Assembly (NCBI RefSeq): GCF_004217555.1
Contig: NZ_SHKW01000001.1
Coordinates: 3,100,001-3,164,000 of the forward strand
Reading direction: 5' to 3'
Length of the DNA stretch: 64,000 nt
From: Edaphobacter modestus
GTDB lineage: Bacteria > Acidobacteriota > Terriglobia > Terriglobales > Acidobacteriaceae
Positions 1 through 8,352 of the stretch are shown here, one piece after another. The notes beneath the pieces were generated by a model that was given only the letters and a program-made list of their open reading frames with translations, had not been told where the DNA came from and did not search any database. The translations under genes and the position numbers were made by a program. Within the stretch, counting starts at the first letter, position 1; every line of letters begins with the position of its first letter.

Positions 1-1
1 T

Positions 2-151
2 CTCCGGGGCTTCTTAAGCGGAGGCGGCTACTTCGAGATACCCCTAGAGCGAAACGCCTACGCACTTGGCGAACTGTACGGGAGGAATCACTCTCGGCCC
101 TTCTCGGTGGCTGATGAAGTGGGCCGCTGGATCTCGGAAGGTCGGTTCTGA
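2..151 (+). CDS. C-terminal end of an unidentified protein (partial)
   Basis: The frame is open from the window edge to a TGA at 149-151 and gives 49 residues containing GYFEIPLERNAYALGELYG and ending in RWISEGRF. I do not recognise the family. The composition (aromatic, Glu/Arg-rich, no hydrophobic run) suggests a soluble domain. The start lies outside the window, so neither length nor function can be judged. The following 370 bases hold only a transposase remnant and a palindrome, so this gene probably ends its own transcription unit. Confidence 0.45.
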   Translation, partial: LRGFLSGGGYFEIPLERNAYALGELYGRNHSRPFSVADEVGRWISEGRF

Positions 152-301
152 ACGCAGAGGTTAAAGAAGGATGAATCGTCATTGCCAAAAGAGCCCGGTT
201 CGCGCTCTCAGACGTTCTCTCCACACCCCTTTATGGTAAGCGTGGGGTGTTGGCCGGGTGTACATCGTCGATTGGCTCCGCGATGATGTGTTCATGGCTG
301 A

Positions 302-418
302 AGCAGTGCTTGCGGGCGGATTGTCGGTCTCCTCGCCGACCATCCCATCACACGGATCGCTGAGTTGTTGCCATGGAACGTCACCATCAACACGCCTACG
401 ATCACGACTCAAGCATAA
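302..418 (+). pseudogene. IS66-family transposase (TnpC), C-terminal remnant
   Basis: The 38 codons before the TAA at 416-418 read ...GLLADHPITRIAELLPWN..., which matches the usual end of IS66-family TnpC proteins (ADHP-x-x-R-I-x-E-LLPW). The same frame is closed by a TGA at 299-301, and no catalytic transposase domain lies upstream in the window, so only a tail is left. A neighbouring frame just upstream (about 262-300) reads VDWLRDDV, which may be the preceding part of the same protein after a frameshift. The family call is from pattern recognition of this short motif only. The element is not functional. Confidence 0.55.
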
Positions 419-453
419 ATAGGTGTCCACCTAAATTAGGTGGACACCTATTT
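417..453. repeat. 37-bp perfect palindrome (18-bp arms, 1-nt centre)
   Basis: The left arm AAATAGGTGTCCACCTAA is followed by one A and then by its exact reverse complement. It begins inside the stop codon of the IS66 remnant and lies 70 bp beyond the 3' end of the sensor kinase gene. It could be two insertion-sequence ends abutting head to head, a footprint of an excised element, or a bidirectional terminator hairpin. No T-tract follows on the plus strand, but the terminal AAAT/ATTT would give a short U run on either transcript. Confidence 0.8.
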
Positions 454-522
454 GAGACACTCTCCTCCACCAACACACTCACAACAACCGCCCGGACCAA
501 GCGCTTACCCCGATACTCGGAA

Positions 523-3500
523 TCATATTGCCGCAGACACTTCCACGACTGCGGTTGGCAGAGTGAAATGAAACGTTGCGCCTCGTCCGTCGTGGGATGT
601 GGCCCACAAACGGCCACCATGCGATTCCACGATTGAACGGCTGATCGCCAGCCCCATGCCGGTGCCTTGAGTTTTAGTGGTGAAGAAGGCATTGAAGATC
701 TCGTCCGCTCTTCCGGCCGGCAATCCTACTCCGGTGTCGCTGACTGAGATCAGCACTTGACCGCCCTCGCCTGGTCCCGTCTTGACCGTGAGCACTCCGC
801 CGGTCTCCTTCATTGCCTGGATACCATTGAGCATGAGGTTCATCAGTACCTGCTGCAGTTGCACCCGGTCCGCCGTGATTTTGGGAAGATCGGCGGCAAG
901 GTCCGTACGAATCGAAACGTCATACCGGTTGGCTTCGCCCCGCAGCAGCAGGACTATTTCGCCGATGATTTCGTCCACGTCGACCGATTCTCGCTGTGGA
1001 GGAGTCTTCTTAAACAACGACCCCAAACGATCGATGATGTTGGCTGCACGCACCCCGTCCTTCACGCTCTCTGCTGTTGCCCGGCGCGCCTCGTCCAGGT
1101 CCGGCTGGTCGCGGTTCAGCCATCGCAAGCTGGTCTGCGCATAGGTCACGGCCGCGCAAATCGGTTGCTTTAACTCGTGAGAGATTGAGGCCGCCAGTTC
1201 TCCGAGTGTGCTGACCCGATTGGTGTGTGCAAGTTCTGCCTGTAGCTCTTCCGCATGTCTGCGATCTTCAATGTCGTTCGCCACTGCACACCACTTCACG
1301 ATCTTGCCTCGGTTATCGCGCAGAGGCCGGGCGCGTGTCTGGAACCAGCGATAGACTCCGTCCGATCCGCCCCGAAGCCGCGCTTCATAATCCAGCGGTT
1401 CGCCAGTCATCTGCGACTCGCGCCATCGTTCGGTGACGCGCTTGAGATCGTCGGGGTGAACCGCCACCTCCCATCCTGAACCTGAGGCCTGTTCCGAGCT
1501 CAAGCCGGTGTATTCAAGCCATCCCCTGTTGAAGAACGTGCGATTGCCCCTGCGGTCGACAACGAAAGCCAGGGCCGGCATGGTTTCTACTGTGTCGCGG
1601 AATTTCCTCTCCTGCTCCTGCAAGTGGTGAACCCGCATTTGATAAACGCCCCACAGCAGCGCCAGAAATCCGGCGATGCACGCCAGACGGAACCAATTCG
1701 TCTGATAAAACGCCGGCAGGACTGAGAATTCAATCGAAGCGTCTTCGCTATTCCAAATACCATCGCTGTTGCTGCATATGACTCGGAATCGATACGTACC
1801 GGGGCTCAGATTGTCGAAGGTGGCTTCCCGAGTGCTGACCGTTTCACTCCATCCACGATCGAATCCCTCGAGCCGATAGCGATAACGGATTCTTTCGGGA
1901 CTCGCGAGACTCAATCCCACGTAATCAAACACGATTCTCCGCTCGTCAGGTGTAACCCGGATCGACTGTCCCAGATTGACTTCCCTGCCGTCAATCCGAG
2001 CCGCTTCGATGTGCAGCAACGCCGGTAGAGGACTGGCGGCGCTTCGATATGGATTCACAACTGAGAGGCCACGGCTTGTAGAAAACCACACATTTCCCTC
2101 AGCGTCTTTCACGACAGAACGAAAGCGCTTCACTCCCTCTGTTCCTCGCAAGCCATCGTCCTGCCCATAGAACCGAAAAGCAGAGTCATTGAGCGCCTGC
2201 CCACTTGTCAAACGGTTTAGCATCGCTCGCAGCACCCTGTTTCTGGTTGCTATCCAAAGCCCCCCATTGCTATCCTGCGCCATTCCGAAAACTGGTTCGC
2301 GCAGCCACTCTTGCGTGCCTCGAGGAGTTTGAATACTACCCTCTCGAAGAAAGGAGAGACCTCCGCTCGTGCCTATCCACAAAACACCGGTGGAATCCTC
2401 TAGGAGGCAGGTGACATCGGGGGAAGTCAGGCCGTCGCGGACAGCATAGTTTCGCCAGCCGTTCTTTGAGAGCTGGCTAAGACCCTCTGGGGTGCCAAAC
2501 CACATGCTTCCGTCCGTACCCTCGGCAATTGAGGAGACGGTATCGGAGATGAGACCGTCGTTTTTGGTGTAGTTGGTAAAGTGATCGTCTTTGAGTTTAC
2601 TGACACCGCTATTCAGCGTACCGGACCACACCGCGCCATCCTGACTGACATAAACTGCATAGACGCTGTTTTGCGCAAGTCCATCGGTCACAGTGTAGGC
2701 CCGCGTACTTATCTCCTTCGGACCGAAGGCCAAACGCGTCAGGCCCCCATGCTGCCTTCCAATCCATACTTCATTCTTCTTTCCGGCAATCGAGTAGACC
2801 ACATCTTGGGATAGCGAATTGTTCTCGATTGTGCCCGTCTCTGCCCCTTTGAGCCAGTGCAGGCTGCCCTGCAGTGGCGCGAACCAAGCCCGTCCATCTT
2901 CGTCAACGTAAACAGGTCCGCCGCTCTCAGACCGACCGTCCTCGACCGGATAGGTGGCGAAAAGACTACTGCGCAACCGCTCGATACCGTTTGACCTTCC
3001 GACCCAAAGATTGCCTTCACGATCTTCAAAGAGCGCTGTAACTGGCCCGGAATCTCCCGGGAGTTTCGCATCAAACAAAATCTCATCTCGGTTCGCGTGA
3101 ATCAGTCCTTTGGCGGTGCCCACCCAGATGCTTGAGTCGTGGCCGCGAAGAAGGGCATGAACATCGGCTCGACGCAGGCTGGCCGGAATACCCATCTGCG
3201 TGAGTTTGGCGCCGTCCCATCGCAGAACACCTTTGTCCGTTCCTATCCACATCTCACCGTTGTCGAGGGGAAGCAAAGAGGTCGTCTTACCGCCGATTGT
3301 TCCTTTTGCTACTCTTGAAAGGCGACCATCAAACAAATACGAGAAGCCGTGATCTGGGGTGGCCATCCAGATCTTTCTGTCGCTGGCTTCTGCGATTGCG
3401 ACAACGGCCGAGTCGGCCACTCGGTCCTGGGCCACACCGGTGGCCCAATTGAACCGTGCAAAAAGGTCGTCATCGCCTTGCACAGCGATCATCGAGTTTC

Positions 3501-4071
3501 GCGTCGGAAGGTTGTTCGCTTGCGAAGCCAGAACTTCGTACTTTTCTCCGTCGAAGGTAAGAATGCCGAGCCCAGTGAGTGAGGCGAAAAGTGTGGTGCC
3601 GTCTCTTCGGGTCCCTATCGCCGAAACCGCAAATTGCGCCCCCTCACGGCCCAACTCGAATCTGCCATTGTGTAGCCGCAATATCTGCGAGCTTTCCAGC
3701 AGTATCCACAAGTCTCCGCGTGAATCTGTCTTCAATGCTTGGACTGCACCGATTTGAAGGGTTCCTGGAACTGCTTGTCGGAAAACCTTAAAGTCCAACC
3801 CGTCGAAACGAATCAAGGCTTTCTTTGTACCAATCCAGAGATAGCCATCTGAAGTTTGCGCGAACGCCGTGACCTCGTCGTCAGGGAATCCTTGCTTCTC
3901 TCCCCAGGTCTCCCGCGCGTATTGCGACACGGCGTGGTTAGGGTTTAGGCGTTGCCCTGATGAGACTGGACCTAGTACTGCGAAAAGTGCAAGTGCAATG
4001 CACACCAATGGCCAATGGCTTTTCTGCGCCACCTCAGGGCAGATAGGCGAACTTATCGACGACCAGTTCAT
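523..4071 (-). CDS. Sensor histidine kinase with periplasmic Reg_prop propeller, Y_Y_Y, PAS, HisKA and HATPase domains
   Basis: About 1,180 residues. A signal-like hydrophobic stretch (SHWPLVCIALALFAVLG) is followed by a large repeat region with recurrent LW-I/V-GT and DG-x-x-W motifs, typical of two-component-regulator propellers. A Y_Y_Y domain lies near residues 715-780 (RYRYRLEGFDRGWSE), a membrane helix near 790-813 and a PAS/PAC domain near 820-940. The phospho-acceptor His is in SISHELKQP near residue 965. The ATPase boxes are NLMLNG (about 1080), DTGVGLP and GTGMGLAIS. It would autophosphorylate in response to a periplasmic ligand, probably a glycan. No receiver or output domain follows and no response regulator gene is adjacent. 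I chose the ATG at 4071, which overlaps the end of the upstream lipoprotein gene by 38 bp and places the signal sequence near the N-terminus; upstream in-frame starts lie deeper inside that gene. Confidence 0.88.
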   Translation of the reverse strand: MNWSSISSPICPEVAQKSHWPLVCIALALFAVLGPVSSGQRLNPNHAVSQYARETWGEKQGFPDDEVTAFAQTSDGYLWIGTKKALIRFDGLDFKVFRQAVPGTLQIGAVQALKTDSRGDLWILLESSQILRLHNGRFELGREGAQFAVSAIGTRRDGTTLFASLTGLGILTFDGEKYEVLASQANNLPTRNSMIAVQGDDDLFARFNWATGVAQDRVADSAVVAIAEASDRKIWMATPDHGFSYLFDGRLSRVAKGTIGGKTTSLLPLDNGEMWIGTDKGVLRWDGAKLTQMGIPASLRRADVHALLRGHDSSIWVGTAKGLIHANRDEILFDAKLPGDSGPVTALFEDREGNLWVGRSNGIERLRSSLFATYPVEDGRSESGGPVYVDEDGRAWFAPLQGSLHWLKGAETGTIENNSLSQDVVYSIAGKKNEVWIGRQHGGLTRLAFGPKEISTRAYTVTDGLAQNSVYAVYVSQDGAVWSGTLNSGVSKLKDDHFTNYTKNDGLISDTVSSIAEGTDGSMWFGTPEGLSQLSKNGWRNYAVRDGLTSPDVTCLLEDSTGVLWIGTSGGLSFLREGSIQTPRGTQEWLREPVFGMAQDSNGGLWIATRNRVLRAMLNRLTSGQALNDSAFRFYGQDDGLRGTEGVKRFRSVVKDAEGNVWFSTSRGLSVVNPYRSAASPLPALLHIEAARIDGREVNLGQSIRVTPDERRIVFDYVGLSLASPERIRYRYRLEGFDRGWSETVSTREATFDNLSPGTYRFRVICSNSDGIWNSEDASIEFSVLPAFYQTNWFRLACIAGFLALLWGVYQMRVHHLQEQERKFRDTVETMPALAFVVDRRGNRTFFNRGWLEYTGLSSEQASGSGWEVAVHPDDLKRVTERWRESQMTGEPLDYEARLRGGSDGVYRWFQTRARPLRDNRGKIVKWCAVANDIEDRRHAEELQAELAHTNRVSTLGELAASISHELKQPICAAVTYAQTSLRWLNRDQPDLDEARRATAESVKDGVRAANIIDRLGSLFKKTPPQRESVDVDEIIGEIVLLLRGEANRYDVSIRTDLAADLPKITADRVQLQQVLMNLMLNGIQAMKETGGVLTVKTGPGEGGQVLISVSDTGVGLPAGRADEIFNAFFTTKTQGTGMGLAISRSIVESHGGRLWATSHDGRGATFHFTLPTAVVEVSAAI

Positions 4072-5155
4072 TGTCTCTAGTAACAGGGCTCTTGTCGCTG
4101 GGTACCACGTAGAACATGAAAGTGAATAATTCTTGTCCAGGGGACGGCACTCCGGATGTGAAAACATGTTCGCGGAATGGACGAGCCACCGAACGCCCAG
4201 CCGAAGAGCCCCGGAAAGTCTTAAAGGTGACCCGACCCGGCTCCCAGAGCATCGAGTGCGTAAACACGCCCGGAGGCTCAGAAAAACTCACCGTGTTTCC
4301 GGGAACGTACAGTGGCACGATGGTATAACGAAGATTGGCTGGATTTCCAGCATTGCCCCAGCGGCCCATTTCAACGTCTAGTTCGCGGTAGTGCTGCTCT
4401 CCTCCCGATAGATCGTACGTGTGAGCGCTCAGAACCACTGCGGGCTCAAGCTGCGAAACATCGTGCACAGTGAACACGTAGGTTCCATAGCCGAGACTGC
4501 GGGTTTGCGCGACAAAGGCGCACGTCCACTTGCCATCTTTCTTAGTAACACGTAAATGCAAGGCTCCGTGCGAGTCGACCCATGCGTTGTCCGCGTCATA
4601 CAAATTGTCCACTCCGCCGCGGGCTGCGGAGGTCATCCGGACATTCCAGTCGTATCCACTGAAATGTAGCGTTTTGGTGGGTAGGGGCGGGAGGGATCCC
4701 TCACCCTTCACTGTTTTGACCGCGATGACAGATCCGCCCGAGGCGGGATACACATCCATGGTAGCCGGCGGGTGGTAATCCGGGTCGACGAGTAGTGCAG
4801 CGTATTCGTATCCCAGATGGATTTCCGCGCTCCATGTTGAGTCATGCTGAATCGGGGTAAACGGAGTTTCGACGCGAGGCTGGACCCACCAAGGTCCGCT
4901 TCGCACGTAGAGGACAATCTGTTGTCCAGGCCGTGCTCCTGAGATGCGTCCCGCAATGGTGCCCATTCGTTCGCGCCCGCCCTCAGCTGCTGGCGGAATT
5001 TTCGTAAATTCGATCGTTGGGGTGGCGTCGGTTCTCTGGGTGTGACACCCGTTGAGCGCAAGACAACAAGCCAAAACCAGAGCTAGCGTCAGGCAGAGTC
5101 CTCCGCCAGTTAAGTCCCGATCGCAACCTCTAATTCTCAAGAAGGGATTTCTCAT
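4034..5155 (-). CDS. GH16-like lipoprotein (concanavalin-type fold)
   Basis: About 373 residues with a lipoprotein signal: a hydrophobic run, then LNGC near residue 37, so the mature protein should be acylated and membrane-anchored outside the cytoplasm. The C-terminal half carries ELDVEMGRWGN, which resembles the E-x-D-x-E catalytic signature of GH16 beta-glucanase-like enzymes. Nearby GYGTYVFTV and the late FMFYVV stretch fit a beta-sandwich. The N-terminal 150 residues look like a separate beta domain (GQQIVLYVRSGPWWVQP). Whether it cleaves or only binds glycan is not shown. It is upstream of, and overlaps by 38 bp, the sensor kinase, so both are probably made together and may share a ligand. 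The start is uncertain: a GTG at 5173 is also possible, and neither has a strong ribosome site. Confidence 0.7.
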   Translation of the reverse strand: MRNPFLRIRGCDRDLTGGGLCLTLALVLACCLALNGCHTQRTDATPTIEFTKIPPAAEGGRERMGTIAGRISGARPGQQIVLYVRSGPWWVQPRVETPFTPIQHDSTWSAEIHLGYEYAALLVDPDYHPPATMDVYPASGGSVIAVKTVKGEGSLPPLPTKTLHFSGYDWNVRMTSAARGGVDNLYDADNAWVDSHGALHLRVTKKDGKWTCAFVAQTRSLGYGTYVFTVHDVSQLEPAVVLSAHTYDLSGGEQHYRELDVEMGRWGNAGNPANLRYTIVPLYVPGNTVSFSEPPGVFTHSMLWEPGRVTFKTFRGSSAGRSVARPFREHVFTSGVPSPGQELFTFMFYVVPSDKSPVTRDNELVVDKFAYLP

Positions 5156-5485
5156 AGAAATCCAACCGTCCACGGCTTTCGCAGCTTGGGTAAGAATGCA
5201 TCACCTTTGGGCCTGGTGTCCAACCCATACTTTGGTATTGATCGATACGTTCGTCCGGTAGACTCGTCCTCTCGCCTCCGGCCTAATGGAAGCGACTGCA
5301 TGGCAACTGATCTGTCTTATTCGGCCGGTTTGCAGCCGAGGGAATTGCGGCCCCGCAACAGCCTTAAACCAATACGAAGGTATCGCCAACTCCATACCTT
5401 CGTCCGATTGTTCCGCGGCATTGGAGGCTTTCGACTTTACGTTCGGTTGATCAACAATCAGCTAAGGTCCAAAAGGAGGTTCACG

Positions 5486-5656
5486 GTGAACTATTTCAAC
5501 CGCCCAGCCGAACGCTTCGAAGTGGAGTGGCAAGAGAGATTTCGGAATCTACAAGCGCTGATCTGTGAGCTTGTTCTCAAGAACGAGCAGCTCAGGATGG
5601 CACTCGCAAGCATAACGGTGATCACACATGAAGAGGCTCGTGAGCGCGATGGCTAA
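5486..5656 (+). CDS. Small 56-residue protein with helical, possibly coiled-coil core
   Basis: A consensus ribosome-binding site AAGGAGG at 5473-5479 lies 6 nt before the GTG at 5486. That decides this start over the open frame that continues upstream to 5186. The product begins VNYFNRPAERFEVEWQERF and continues with LQALICELVLKNEQLRMALAS, an amphipathic heptad-like stretch likely to form a helix or coiled coil. I recognise no family. The 3' end overlaps the next small frame by 8 bp, which suggests translational coupling. It is divergent from the GH16-like lipoprotein. Confidence 0.55.
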   Translation: MNYFNRPAERFEVEWQERFRNLQALICELVLKNEQLRMALASITVITHEEARERDG

Positions 5657-5807
5657 TCCAGAGCAATCTTGGGCCCTTGGGGTCTCGATGAACGCATACT
5701 TGGCCGAGTTACTCATCGGGGAGCCGATTGGTACAGAGATGTCAGAAGTGCTCCCAACGTGCCTTATCGGTCCGCTTGATTCACCTGCATGTCGATCATT
5801 CTGTTGA
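5649..5807 (+). CDS. Small 52-residue protein, overlaps upstream small gene
   Basis: The frame starts with the ATG at 5649, inside the last codons of the preceding small gene, and ends at TGA 5805-5807. The product begins MANPEQSWALGVSMNAYLAE and ends with a Cys-containing tail (TCLIGPLDSPACRSFC). There is no hydrophobic signal and no recognisable family. The case for it being real is its tight overlap with a gene that has a strong ribosome site; the last third could be a read-through of degraded sequence. Confidence 0.35.
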   Translation: MANPEQSWALGVSMNAYLAELLIGEPIGTEMSEVLPTCLIGPLDSPACRSFC

Positions 5808-6125
5808 TGTTGTATTGAATGGCATGGAAGGTCATACTTCGGATTCCCAACGGCATAACGCGGGCTCCAGAATTTATTGTTGGCCCCTGAAAGTTCGAAA
5901 ATCGTCTACTAGGGCCGACCATTATTTTAGCTTTTCTATTTATAAGCTTACGAGCGGCAACCGTTGGTAGATTCGAACTTGAGATTGCTCATCGCCTCGG
6001 TTAGGCTGAGGGCAAAAGCCTGATGTCCTTATATAGCTTTCCTTCTTATCTTAGGGACAATTCTTCCTTCAATCAGTTGCGAAAACATGCAACCCAAGGG
6101 GTTGTGGATATACTTGCTCTCGACC
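5808..6125. other. Gene-free stretch upstream of the IPT/TIG remnant
   Basis: No frame here has both a plausible start and protein-like composition. The stretch is AT-richer than its surroundings from about 5870 to 6080. It holds one copy of a dispersed imperfect element (5878-5930, listed separately). The rest may contain the promoter of the IPT/TIG lipoprotein, but no clear promoter boxes were identified. Confidence 0.5.
5878..5930 (+). repeat. Dispersed intergenic element, copy A
   Basis: The core GAAAGTTCGAAAATCGTC is followed after 9 nt by CGACCATT. Similar sequence recurs at 35649-35697 and 42634-42670, each time in a stretch without a gene. Copies A and B also share a TGTT(T)GGCC stretch before the core. 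Function is unknown; it may be a relic of a small mobile element, a protein-binding site, or part of an RNA. Confidence 0.4.
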
Positions 6126-6661
6126 ATGAAATCCTGTTCATTTTGCACTCTTTTTTCTGCCATGGCATGTCTCTCGATAGCCATCGCAATCGCTGGTTGC
6201 GGCAGCTCGAATCCTGCTGTTTCAAATGGTGGAACCCCGCAGTCGCCAGCGACGCTTCCTCTCGCCGTTACTTCAATTTCGCCGACATCTGTTCCGGCGG
6301 GAGCTGCAGCCCAGACGCTCGCGGTGAACGGTAGTGGGTTTCAGAGTACGAGTGCTGTTCAGATAAATGGTGTGTCCGTCCCAACAACCTATGTCAGAGC
6401 GACACAGTTGACTGCGGTGGTACCCGCAAGTTCCCTCGCTACCGGAGCTATGCTCCAGGTGGCTGTACTCAATGGATCCAGCAGTAGCGCCAGTGCAGCT
6501 CAACGATCAGCCTTGAAGTCGATAATCCAGTTCCTGTCATTGCAGGTTTTTCACCGACCAGTTTTCTTGTAGGGGCTGCGCCAGTCACCATTTCCGTTAC
6601 AGGATCGGGTTTCATCCCAGGGACTGTTGTTCAAGTGAATGGAAGCGCCCATGCCGTATGA
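6126..6661 (+). pseudogene. IPT/TIG-domain lipoprotein, frameshifted and truncated
   Basis: The frame opens with a lipoprotein signal (hydrophobic run, IAGCGSS) and one IPT/TIG immunoglobulin-like repeat (ITSISPTSVPAG-like start, VNGSGFQSTSAVQINGV). At about 6490-6497 the reading frame changes: the second repeat (AGFSPTSFLVGAAPVTISV, then VTGSGFIPGTVVQVNGS) continues in another frame and stops at TGA 6659-6661 in the middle of the repeat. Such proteins normally carry many tandem repeats or an NHL/Big domain, so most of the gene is missing. The upstream in-frame ATG at 6087 is less likely because 6126 places the signal peptide at the N-terminus. Confidence 0.7.
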
Positions 6662-6701
6662 TGACCCCGTCGCGTTGATAGAAAGGTAGTCGAACTCCCA
6701 A

Positions 6702-8297
6702 ATGAAAGACGATAGGATCATTTACCTGGTAGCCAGCGGCGACCTTCGCCTCGACGCCAACCAAGTCTGTTGGCCCGCGCAGGCGGCAATGGAACAAGCC
6801 CTGGCTCAATCCGTAGAACGTCTCAGCGGAAAGGTTGTTCGTGCTCACCCCTACGTGCCAGACAAGAAGCACGGATTTCTCGATTCGCAACGTTATGGAA
6901 TGGACGTCTTTAAGAGCATCCCCGAAGACGCTCCTCTCATTGTGGCGGAGGCCGTCTGGCAGTATAGCCATCATGTGCTTCCAGGCCTGACCACGCATAC
7001 AGGCCCTATCCTCACTGTCGCCAACTGGAGTGGACAGTGGCCCGGCCTCGTCGGTCTGCTCAACCTCAATGGGTCGCTCACCAAGGCAGGCATCGCCTAC
7101 TCTTCCCTCTGGAGCGTCGACTTTGCCGACGAGTTTTTCCTGAACGGACTCCAGGAGTGGATGCGCACAGGAACCGTCACGCACGATCGCTCGCACGTCC
7201 ATGCCTTTCAGGGGGCAACTGGCCGCGCATCACAGATTGGAGAAGCAGAAGCCGCTCGTCTCAAAAAAGAGAAGGCCATCATCGGCGTTTTTGACGAAGG
7301 CTGCATGGGAATGTTCAACGCCATTGTGCCAGACCATCTACTGCACCGGACAGGCATCTTCAAGGAGCGGCTCAGCCAGAGCTCGCTCGCCTACGCCGCC
7401 ACGCAGGTAAGCGATGTCGAGGTAGAGGCCACCTTCCAATGGCTCCAGCATCGCGGCATGCGCTTCGCCTTTGGCACCGACGAAGCAACCGAGCTCACAC
7501 GCTCCCAGGTGCTGCTGCAGCTCAAGATGTACATCGCCGCCGTACGCATCGCCGATAACTTCGGCTGCGCCGCCATAGGCATTCAGTATCAGCAGGGATT
7601 GAAAGATGTGCTTCCCGCCTCTGATCTCGCCGAAGGCCTGCTCAACAACACGGAGCGTCCACCTGTCTTCTCCGCTGATGGAAAGCGTGAGCTCTTTGCC
7701 GGCACAGCGCTTCCTCACTTCAACGAGGTCGACGAATGTGCAGGCATCGACGCTCTCGTCACGCACAGAATATGGAACACGCTTGGTCTTCCGCCCGAGA
7801 ACACACTGCACGACCTCCGCTTTGGAGAAGACTTCGACGGTAGTTTCGTCTGGGTGCTTGAGATCTCGGGAGCCGTGCCTGCGGCGCACTTCGCCAATGG
7901 ATATGCCGACGCAAGCAGCGAACGCCAACCGCCCATGTACTTCCGTCTTGGCGGCGGAACTCTTACGGGCAACAGCCATCCCGGCGAGATCGTATGGAGT
8001 CGCGTTTTTATCGAAAACGACAGGCTGAAGGCCGATCTCGGTCGCGGGACCGTCGTCCGTTTACCTGAGCAGGAGACCGAGCGACGCTGGTCCATCACCA
8101 CGCGGCAGTGGCCGATGATGAGTGCCGTGCTGCACGGCGTCTCACGCAACCAGATGATGGCGCAGCACAAGGCAAACCACATCCACGTTGCATACGCTAA
8201 CGATGCAGCCACCGCTGACGAGGCCATGATGGCGAAAGCAGAGTGCTTCCGTGCCATGGGCATGGAGGTCTCGCTCTGCGGCGTCTCGCCTGCCTGA
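6702..8297 (+). CDS. L-fucose isomerase-like sugar isomerase
   Basis: 531 residues, about the size of fucose/arabinose-isomerase-family proteins. Supporting stretches are VANWSGQWPGLVGLLNLNGSL near residues 105-125, FDEGCMGMFN near 195 and a C-terminal HKANHIHVAY. The Glu and His in the last two are candidates for the metal ligands used by this family for aldose-ketose isomerisation. No signal peptide is present, so it is cytoplasmic. It sits beside an aldolase of the DHDPS/NAL family, an MFS transporter and a GntR/FCD regulator, which suggests catabolism of a deoxy sugar, pentose or sugar acid. The exact substrate is not readable. A GAAAGG stretch lies about 20 nt upstream of the ATG; the ribosome site is weak. 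Confidence 0.7.
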   Translation: MKDDRIIYLVASGDLRLDANQVCWPAQAAMEQALAQSVERLSGKVVRAHPYVPDKKHGFLDSQRYGMDVFKSIPEDAPLIVAEAVWQYSHHVLPGLTTHTGPILTVANWSGQWPGLVGLLNLNGSLTKAGIAYSSLWSVDFADEFFLNGLQEWMRTGTVTHDRSHVHAFQGATGRASQIGEAEAARLKKEKAIIGVFDEGCMGMFNAIVPDHLLHRTGIFKERLSQSSLAYAATQVSDVEVEATFQWLQHRGMRFAFGTDEATELTRSQVLLQLKMYIAAVRIADNFGCAAIGIQYQQGLKDVLPASDLAEGLLNNTERPPVFSADGKRELFAGTALPHFNEVDECAGIDALVTHRIWNTLGLPPENTLHDLRFGEDFDGSFVWVLEISGAVPAAHFANGYADASSERQPPMYFRLGGGTLTGNSHPGEIVWSRVFIENDRLKADLGRGTVVRLPEQETERRWSITTRQWPMMSAVLHGVSRNQMMAQHKANHIHVAYANDAATADEAMMAKAECFRAMGMEVSLCGVSPA

Positions 8298-8309
8298 TGA
8301 GATGATCTG

Positions 8310-8345
8310 TCTGAGCACCTGTATCACTCACCGCAGCTGCTCAGA
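8310..8345. terminator. Candidate bidirectional terminator hairpin
   Basis: TCTGAGCA at 8310-8317 pairs exactly with TGCTCAGA at 8338-8345 across a 20-nt loop. It lies in the 55-bp gap between two convergent genes (isomerase and aldolase). There is no clear T-tract, so the call rests on position and pairing. Confidence 0.4.
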
Positions 8346-8352
8346 CACAGAT

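Noticed and set aside
310..350. A fourth copy of the dispersed element (GATTGTC ... CCGACCATCC).
   Set aside because: This part encodes ADHP of the IS66 remnant and the spacing between the halves differs, so the likeness is probably chance.
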